Shown: one piece after another, positions 56,229-64,000 of the stretch
Numbering within the stretch: the stretch's first letter is position 1
Layout: each line of letters starts with the position of its first letter
Assembly (NCBI GenBank): GCA_021209875.1
Contig: JAGYVD010000002.1
Location: forward strand, 1,612,001-1,676,000
Direction: 5' to 3'
Source of the DNA: Rosellinia necatrix
Lineage: Eukaryota > Ascomycota > Sordariomycetes > Xylariales > Xylariaceae
Length of the DNA stretch: 64,000 nt
Notes under the pieces: generated by a model
Database searches by the model: none
Seen by the model: the letters and a program-made list of their open reading frames with translations, nothing else
What the model was told of the DNA's origin: nothing
Position numbers and translations under genes: made by a program

Positions 56229-59186
56229 TTAGTGGGCACCATTCGACTTCTTGGTTGGACTACTCCTGCCGTTGGCAGTATCCTGTAAAACGGCATTATT
56301 CTGGGGCGAAATGAGTTTCTCCATGAAACTGATGTAGTCGAACTGAGGCATCCCACGATCCTCCGCCATGTCCGGGCCGCTATGGACTGGTATGATGTTC
56401 AATAGCTGCTCGATAACCTCGTCGGGAACGAGGGAATGCCGAAGGTCCATCTCGGTGACATATGGTTTGCCATCAGCAACCTCACGAAACGATTGGAATA
56501 CCTGTTCGGCCGTGTTCTGATCCTCGGTCACGTCGACCATGAATCGGATGAACTGCTCGAAGGAGACTCGGTCGCGGCCGTGTGATGTTTCAAGGAAGTA
56601 GTCATGCATCTCGTCCTCGCTAAAAACAAGGCCAAGGGATGCGAGCGCAGCTGAGAACTCGAGCTCGGAAAGCGAATTTGAGTCGTCTCGGTCGAAATGC
56701 CGGAACACAGACTCAAACTCTTCTAGTTGAATTGGCGTCAAGTTTGTCATGCTGCGGGCAACCATCTGGTTATCCAAGAACGCCAACTTTTTCTGGACAG
56801 AGGACTTGACGAGCCCCAGCTCATATGATAACTCGTCGTACGTATAGGTGGTAAAATCGTTCTCCTCAATGTTAGCTTCCCGGCATTTTTCATCGACGGC
56901 GGCAATTTTCTCAAGATAAGCGTCAAGGGGCGGCAAACTACTACTGAGCCGTTGCACATGCATCAGCTGGTCTTCGACTTCCCCCTCTAGTCCCGAGATG
57001 GCTAGTTGCATGGTGTTGAGAGCTAAAGCAAAGTCATTGGCTTTATCTGCAAACGATTTGCGGAGAGCGTTCTTGATGCTGAGACGGTTATTAGTCCTGC
57101 TCCCCAGTAAGAGTGGCCCGGGCGCAACTTACTCTCTGATGGTCTCATTAATGAGTTGACCACGCATCATCTCCGATTTAGTCAGGTTCGCCCATTCTGT
57201 TTCCATCGTCTCTAATGAGAGCTCCGGCGGCGGTTCGTAGGCCCTCAGCCGGTATGTACCTAGCTTGGTCTTGATGTTTCCAAGGAGTGTTGCTAAGTCA
57301 CTCTTTTCGGCGACCCAATCCCGCTTTCTGCCTCTTTTGTGAGAGGCGAATTCGCTGGCCTGCCTCTTAGCATCTATATAGGTACCCTCAAACTCGGCTT
57401 GTTGCCATCGCTCAATTTGTTCTCGGATCTGCTTTAGCAATGCGGCCATCCTTCTCTCATAGGCGCTCTGCATTTCCCATGCCCCTTGCATGTTATTCAC
57501 GAATTTCTCGACGCGGCGGCCAGCATTCTCAACTTTCTCCATCTGTGAGAAGGCGTGGAACCAGTAGGCAATATAAGTCATCAAACTCTTCTCGTCAGGT
57601 CTGGCCACATCGCATACATCCTCCACATCGAGCAGGGCGGGGATACCAATCTCCTTGTGAGCAAGATCAAAAGCCATTTGCATGTTCCCACGGTGATCAC
57701 TCTTGTCTAACGCATCGTAGTCGATCAGATCCGGGCGGTGTATATCTAACAATGCGCAAAACGCCAAGCCGTCGTTCCAGCTGGTACTAAAGTCACGAAC
57801 TTCCACTTCGTCGTAGCACGCCGTTTTTCGCTGACACCATAATAAAAGACCCTCCTTCGCCGTCATACCCTCCGCGTTAATGTCGCTGATGGTAAACCGC
57901 AGGATGAGGGTCCATATTAAACCAAGGATAATCTTCCTGTTGCCATCGACGATATCTTCGGCACCTATGTTGATCATGGCAATACCCCTCGATTTAACGA
58001 AGTTGAGGGCGATGCCAACATTTTCGAACTTCTGGACCCGTAGTTTTGGTCTAGAGGCATACCTGCCTAGCGATTCGCACGATAGGCATTCGAGCAGGTG
58101 TATCAGAAGAATCTGAGAATGTACCCTGATCAGCACGTGGATGACGGGTAGCGGGGAGGCATGGCGGGGAGGCATAGCGGGGAGGCACGCAACGTGGGAG
58201 GACTTACGCCGTCGCTCAGGTCGGTAACCAGGTCTTTGACCCGTACTCCTCTCGGTTCGATTTTAGTGTTGAGCCTAGCACCCGGGCCCATGTCAGTCCT
58301 TGTGGCCCGAAATACGGCGGGGGGAGGGGCCGAGGGGGCGGTAGCGGGTGTACACGACTGACCATTTTGTGAAGGTCTTCTGTTGGACGATGATCCATTT
58401 GTCGTCCATCTTGGTCAGATTGGACCCGAGATGCTCGGGGTTGGCGTCGACCGATGCGTGTGGCGGGAGGGAACGCCTCTTGGGGTTGTTGGCCTTGGGC
58501 TCCTTTGGGGCGTCTTTCTTGGTCGGAGTCGAAGCCGAGATGGTAGCCGACCGCTGGAGGCGCGCGGCATGCAGTTCGGGCTGGGATCGATGGGAGACGG
58601 CGCTGCGAGTCCGCCGGGACCTGGGTGGTGAGGGGGACGGCGAGGGGGACGGTGAGGGGGACGGTGGGCGGGGGGAGCTGCTGCTATGACGCGGTTTACT
58701 ATTATTATTATCGTGGGTGGCGGTGCTGTTGTGGTGGTGGTTGTGGTGGTTGGGGTGATTGGGGTGATTGGGGTGATGGGGGTGATTATGGTGATTGTAG
58801 TGATTATGGTGATTGTGGCGATCGTTGCTATCCACCACCGCGGCGGGGGAGCTCGTACGTGTTGGCGGCGACCTGTATGGCGGCGTGGGAACGGGGGATG
58901 GCTTCGGTGTTGATACGTATCCGCTTGTGAAACCGTAACAGGCGCTGCTTCTGGCCGAGGAGGCTGGAGATGCTGAAGAAGGTGTCTTCGGGGTTTCTGC
59001 CAAAGGTACTTGTGCAGCGTCGGGCTCCAGTTCCAGTGTTGGCACTGGTTCGGCCAATGTGTATCTGACGTCTGCCATTGGTTGTCTAGGGGATTTACGG
59101 TTAGCACCCTCACTAGCGCCCCTATCTTTCTCCCCGCTATTTCCTAGTGCTACTTCTAGCAACAGGCGCGAGGGGGTTGCAGCCAT
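56229..59186 (-). CDS. Alpha-actinin with a long low-complexity N-terminus
   Basis: Exons 59186-58363, 58274-58208, 58112-57133 and 57078-56229 encode 906 residues. Residues 1-260 are disordered: Pro/Ser-rich, then a His/Asn tract (121-153), then SPSPSP and Arg-rich stretches. Two calponin-homology domains follow: CH1 from about 262 (KWIIVQQKTFTKWLNTKIEP ... DLVTDLSDG, split by two introns) and CH2 from about 380 (AKEGLLLWCQRKT ... FSTSWNDGLAFCALL). Spectrin-like helices come next, then EF-hands, the first loop being DRDDSNSLSELE at 753-764. This actin cross-linker supports cytokinesis, septation and tip growth in fungi. S. pombe Ain1 has 621 residues, so the N-terminal extension is the odd feature. 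The third exon starts at the acceptor before LLIHLLECLS. Confidence 0.93.
58716..58812 (-). repeat. GGTGATT-type minisatellite coding a His/Asn tract
   Basis: On the plus strand, imperfect units of GGTGATTG and GGTGGTTG repeat for about 100 bases. On the coding strand they give alternating His, Asn and Pro codons of the alpha-actinin N-terminus (residues 121-153). The array keeps the frame. Confidence 0.85.
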
Positions 59187-62100
59187 TGTGTGTTATCGAT
59201 AAGGTCGAGAAGCACTGGCTGACCAGGACCCAAATGCCAAGTGCCGGGAGACAGGGAACCACAACGGGGCCAGCGTCTTAGGCCGGTGCCCTGGGCCAGA
59301 CTTGGCTGATAAATGGGATGGCCTAGCCTGGTGGGGCACGACTTATAGAGGTTCTCGGGTTCAATGTCAATCGACCACCCATAATTACCTATGTAGGTAC
59401 CTGGATGGCTCTCAACTGCTTGTCGGTATAAATAACGTTACTGAATAGGCGTATCTATGGGTTCAGGACGAGTGCCTTACTAATCCTCACGATACATGCA
59501 ACGCCAAAACCAAATGAATCGCTGTCACAGTTCGTATTGCTGGTAGTTCCAGAGATGACTTATGTTATTGCACAAGGAAGGAAGTTCGCTCTGTAAAGCA
59601 GTCGCCAGCTATGCCGGTTTATATACACTACCTATACACATGGCTTTTAGGTCCGTGCCAAGTGGAGGCACAGAGGCCGGGCTTGGTTCCGTGACAATCG
59701 CAAAACGCTTAATATTATGCGGAATACAGCCTGCTTCACCCTTTTAGCCTTGCGACTTAATCGTTCTAGTAAGCAAGGGGAATAGCTAATTATAGTTACT
59801 CGCAGGCCATTAATATGTGACCGCAACAACCAACGACGACGCCCGGTGCGACAGTTATCAATTCACGATCTTACAATGTGAAATAATCGGGAAGGGCTGG
59901 TTAATCTGACTTATTCTTTATATAACTGGTACTCGCCGCGAACCATACTAAAGAATACGACTATGATTATAGGGAGACAAGTCGTGTTATGGATGGATAC
60001 ACGTCTGACGGGGGGAATGCCATGATTAATTTAGTCGTAGCAGTCCTTCTCAGACTGATGCATAAATTTACTTCGTTTTACTGTCTAGGGCATTACGTAT
60101 GACATTTAGGTCTGATCAGAGCCATCATGACTTTGCCGACTTTGCCACAATCGCCGCTAGCTTTCTCAATCCATGCGACGACGATGCATCCCCTTCGTTT
60201 CGTCGTTAATGATGAAATAACCCTTACTAGACACCTTATACATGGCATTCCTTCTTATCTCATTCTTTCACACGTATAAGTTCTGCCAAACTCACAGAGG
60301 TGACCAGTTCTATGTCCTACTCGGGGTACTCAGAAATGCTAATTATGTAGTTATACGATATACCTATGTATTGAAGCGAGGCATTGTGACTAAGTACCTA
60401 AGCAATCAGGGACGTAGGTACAAAGGACTAATTCGGTCGGAGTGGCACTACAGGGGCACTTTACCACCTATATAATTTTTAGACTGCAGTTTTGGCTTTA
60501 GCTTGTTATTTATGTTATTTTTGTTATTATTTTCTACCAATTCAATTAAGTTGCGGTGCCTTAATCAACCAATTCCCCAACTGCGTAAGTGAAACGGGCT
60601 ACCGTTAGAAGCGTAAGGGCGACTTATCTCCAACGGAGCCGCTGATGTTGGTTCACTTCAGCATACCTGGCAAGTGTTGGGTATAGCCACAGTCGAACCG
60701 ATGGATCAACACAGCCAATGTGGATTTACGTACGAGAGTGCCCTTGTTTTTACGACTAGCCATACCATAACATAGTGCCAACATGACTAACTTGGTGATT
60801 CTTAGAGGAGCTACCTAACTCTATCCGGGAGGAATCCTGAATTGCCGAATAACTGCCAAGGGATGTCTAATAGGCAAGAATCGCAATGTGTTGGGCTGTG
60901 ATCTCGAACAATTCCTTAGAAAAGATAAGATTCATTCCAAAAGAACCGGTTATGCAGATGAGGTGGGTGACATGATGTGGACATTCACTAGCCAGGTCAG
61001 CAAAGGCTGATATCGGTCAAGCTACCATCTGGGATACACCAGTGTATACACTAATATATTTGCTAGCTAACCTAATTGCTGTAACTAATACAAACGTCTC
61101 CTGACCACTAACCACGCGGTGGCCACACGTTACATACAATTACCTCCTTTGTTCCCTCGTGTGCCCATGACACTGTTCTCAAAAAATAACACTAAGCGCC
61201 TTATGATCGTTGGTCATAATTTATAGGTTATACATACCTTCAACCCCCCATGGGGCAGCAATCAAACCCTTACACTTCTGCGGGGCTGATTCTCGGGGAG
61301 ACTGTTTTGATGCCGTCGAATCAAGTGAGGGACATATTGGGTAGGGCATGCGGGCGGCGAATGACGCCACGGAGCAGACGAGTATATAAGTTGCGACTGC
61401 TTCGTTCAGAATGGGCATTAGAACATTCAACGATCAACGATCACCGCTAACGTATGAACTACATTCTCGACTTATTCGCTCACCTAACACCAAAACTCGT
61501 ATCCTTGATACCAACTTTTTCGAGATCAGGCACAATACTCAAGCTTGCCCCAGCAATCTACTACGCCTAGCCCAGCATATATACTTGGCCACCGTCTTTT
61601 AGTTCTTCTAATTACGTTCTCTTTCTAGTTTTACCATGTTTGGATGAATCAACTAACAGGTAGTAGACATGTGTGACAGAACTAAATCTTCCTACACGTG
61701 TGGTTACACCTTTATCAACGTCGCTTGGAATAACATCATGTCATGTTAGGATTGCCCAGAGTGAGGTCTAGTCACTATGAGGTAGCAGCTGGGTAGCAGG
61801 TAGATAGCCAAGTATAGGGGTAGGGCTCAATATCATTGATTCCTGGGCCTGCTATCTAGGTGGGAGGCCTTCAGTCCTTATATACACAATTATGCCCTTA
61901 GAGCTACCCCCTAGGGTAGCTGGTACCTCGCTATGTGATCCATTGGCCTGACACGTCACTTGGAACTGCGGCAGGCAAAGCGAGCCCGGCCATGACTACG
62001 ATCTTACGATTGTTGAAGTTTGTCGCCACTGTTTCCAGTTTAACACGCCCGAATCGCGCGCGAGACGCAGATAGCTCTCGATTGGACTTATGAAGCATGG

Positions 62101-62502
62101 CTTGTTCGGTATGATGGATATATCGAATAAGGGCCGCTACTATGCATCCTTAGCTTGGTTCTTTTTTTCCTATTTGTTATGTGGCGGGCCATCCGACATC
62201 CCCTCCAATCTTTTAATACCACATGTTAGAGGATGAATAAACACGGGTGTATATAGGGGAGTATAAAGGGAGGTGGGTACAGTGCTGTTATTAAACGTAA
62301 GCCATTCTTTTATATACCGTGTAGATTCAGAAACGAATTTTGTTAGGAAGATTTTTTAAGTTACTCGAGGCTATACAGAACAGGGGCGACAGTCTACTTG
62401 TCTTATACTGCTATAATATAAGATCACTCTTTTCTTACTAATTGATTTATTTATTTCACTAGATGGTTTTTATAAAACTTGCTTTTTAATATCTTATCCT
62501 CA
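59187..62502. other. Gene-poor AT-rich stretch
   Basis: I see no supportable gene in 3.3 kb. From about 59,540 the base composition becomes more AT-rich, TAGGTA motifs thin out after 59,400, and all frames are short. TA-rich stretches near 62,300-62,500 are compatible with repeat-induced point mutation of an old repeat, but no element ends or coding remnants are recognisable. The left 300 bases are the alpha-actinin promoter region. Confidence 0.5.
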
Positions 62503-63292
62503 TCAGGTATATTTTTTAATTAACATCACCATTCGCAGAGCACCAAAGCACTCGTCGTAATGAGGAAAGCTAATCTCAGAATATTCGTTCCTGATCATCC
62601 TTTTTACCCTTAGACTATAAAGTAATAGTGTTAGAAGATAATAGTATAACGTAAGGTTCAGGAATAGTTCTGTAAGCCAAAATAGCTGTGTTTCTATATT
62701 AAATTTATATTGTAATTATAGTCATGCAAATATAACTAACTTACACAAGAAGCGGATAGAGGCCTTCTCTGTCTCTATCATCCCATATGATAATACCTGG
62801 GCGGCATATGTCTGCTACAATGTCCCCCACGGGAATATCAGCAGCGATAGACACGAGCACGCTAGACTCGTCCAATTTTAGCAATGCTTCCGGGTCGTTT
62901 AGAACGGTTAGTCCGGCCGAGTGTATTACATCTTTATCTCGTTGGGTGTACCCGGGGTCTTGCACATACGTCTCAGATGATACTGAAAGAATGCCACGAT
63001 GAACCAAAATTGAATGAAGGGCAGAAACAAGCACGTGCTGAAGAAAGCGACCTTTATTTATTTGCAACCTGACAATAAGGGGCCCTGGTGCAAGAGCGAT
63101 AACCTTAGTCAAGGTAAAAGGAATTTCGAGTGTAGTGAGAATTTCTTGAAGCTGCGTGTAGCGTTGGCTTGTTTTCCATTGTTGTTCGATAGCCTGGTAG
63201 GTGTTAAGGTCCTCTGTGGGTAGCACAGGCGGTTTCTGATCTATGGAGTGATCGAAGTTGGTCAGGAGCCTAATAGGGGCGTGAATCTGCAT
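62503..63292 (-). CDS. SRR1-like domain protein
   Basis: Two exons fit: 63292-62745 and 62614-62503. The donor GTAAGT overlaps an apparent stop codon; the intron (130 bases) has a CTAACAC branch site and TTTATAG acceptor, phase 2. The joined protein has about 219 residues. The SRR1-like core includes ALAPGPL, ETYVQDPGYTQRDKDVIHSAG, DPEALLKLDESSVLVSIA and PVGDIVADICRPGIII. The second exon adds VKRMIRNEYSEISFPHYDECF, matching the way such proteins end. SRR1 was named for a circadian and light-response gene of plants; the fungal members are numerous and of unknown function. The frame is open upstream of the chosen ATG to 63,355 (no ATG), with a possible CCCCAG acceptor, so a missing first exon is possible. 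Lies in an AT-rich flank. Confidence 0.72.
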
Positions 63293-63307
63293 CGGGAGGT
63301 ACGCCAA

Positions 63308-64000
63308 TTGGGGATCGAATAGGTGTAGGTCTGGGGATGTATAAGTAGTAACGGATTACCCTAGTAGGCATTTTAGCGAAAAAGAGAGGCTAAACTGGTG
63401 AGGAAATCTCTGTGCTGCCGCCGTCTTACCACTTTGAACCACCCAGGACCTGATTTACTCTCGGACGCCTAAGGCTCGGAGGGCGGACAAATATTTCATA
63501 ATCAACTCCATTAACTCCCTTGAGAATAATGTTTCCACCGCTGTCTCGCTCGCCGTCTTGAAAACGCTGAAGCTCTATACTACAGATTGGTGAGTAGTAA
63601 CGCTTCTGTAGAGTCAGTCACTGAATGTGGGGGATAGGTCTCAATAACCATGATGCAACCCCACACTCTGGAGGAGGATGGAGAATAGTGAAAGGAAGAA
63701 GGAAGCCGTTCCCACCGTGTGATGGGCTAGCTTTGAATTAGGCAAGGGGTAATGATCAGGTAGATACTTGCATGTTAGGTGTTAGGTATGTTAGCAATGA
63801 CAGTGGCTACGTAGCTGGTTCAGTGCACAAGGCCAACGGTAAGTACGGCACGGGTCCAGTAGCGCCCCCAAATTTATGCTTAGGAGGGCTGTAGTATGAA
63901 TGTTTGATGTGCAAACACAAAACTAAATTGCCATTAGCAAGAATACTTGTGGTCCGAAACCAACCCCAACCGTCGTACAACCGCTCTAGCCTTCATGCAA
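63308..64000. other. Right edge, no gene assigned
   Basis: May contain an upstream exon of the SRR1-like gene: a minus-strand frame around 63,560-63,425 reads through blocks such as GVNGVDYEIFVRPP and ends at a GTAAGA donor, but its phase does not join the downstream exon cleanly. Otherwise nothing supportable. Confidence 0.35.

Overview
The window reads as nuclear DNA of a filamentous ascomycete (Pezizomycotina, most likely a Sordariomycete, though I cannot name a genus). The support is short introns of about 50-160 bases with GTRNGT donors, CTAAC/CTGAC branch sites and YAG acceptors. The proteins are typically fungal (Bmt5, Ade5,7, Atg15, Cbf1, fungal alpha-actinin). Introns interrupt most genes. 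The intergenic DNA is saturated with the motif TACCTAGGTA and its half-sites. There is no bacterial or viral gene, no CRISPR array, no rRNA or tRNA that I can defend, and no intact transposon.

I support 18 protein-coding genes. Left part: BMT5 rRNA methyltransferase (-, 2.6-3.7 kb), an AT-hook nuclear protein with three introns (+, 7.2-10.4 kb), SUMO-activating subunit AOS1 (-, 11.6-13.3 kb), a conserved unknown protein (+, 15.7-17.2 kb), eIF6/TIF6 with three introns (+, 18.2-19.4 kb), and a coiled-coil protein (+, 22.0-23.5 kb). Middle: complex I subunit NDUFB3 with an apparent one-base frameshift (-, 24.4-25.0 kb), CAF1/POP2 deadenylase (+, 25.7-27.3 kb), Fyv10/Gid9 of the GID/CTLH ubiquitin ligase (-, 29.0-30.5 kb), a CBF1-type bHLH factor (+, 34.1-35.2 kb), eIF5 (+, 37.5-38.9 kb), and a 1,037-residue glycine-tryptophan-repeat protein (-, 39.9-43.1 kb). 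Right part: dephospho-CoA kinase (-, 44.1-44.9 kb), ADE5,7 (+, 45.8-48.2 kb), autophagic lipase ATG15 (-, 48.9-51.0 kb), a VPS9-domain Rab5 GEF (+, 52.8-55.1 kb), alpha-actinin with a long low-complexity N-terminus (-, 56.2-59.2 kb), and, after a gene-poor AT-rich stretch, a spliced SRR1-like gene (-, 62.5-63.3 kb).

The content is mostly housekeeping: ribosome biogenesis and translation (BMT5, eIF6, eIF5), mRNA decay (CAF1), ubiquitin-like and ubiquitin conjugation (AOS1, Gid9), cofactor and purine synthesis (CoA, ADE5,7), and vacuole/endosome traffic (ATG15, VPS9). Twelve of the 18 genes form six divergent pairs that share an intergenic promoter region.

The most unusual items are the glycine-tryptophan-repeat protein, which resembles Argonaute-binding 'hook' platforms; the NDUFB3 frameshift at a five-G run, which an alternative acceptor would bypass; the ubiquitous CCTAGG-type intergenic palindrome; two CACGTG boxes in front of the CBF1 gene itself; and the SRR1-like gene that remains spliceable in an AT-rich tract.
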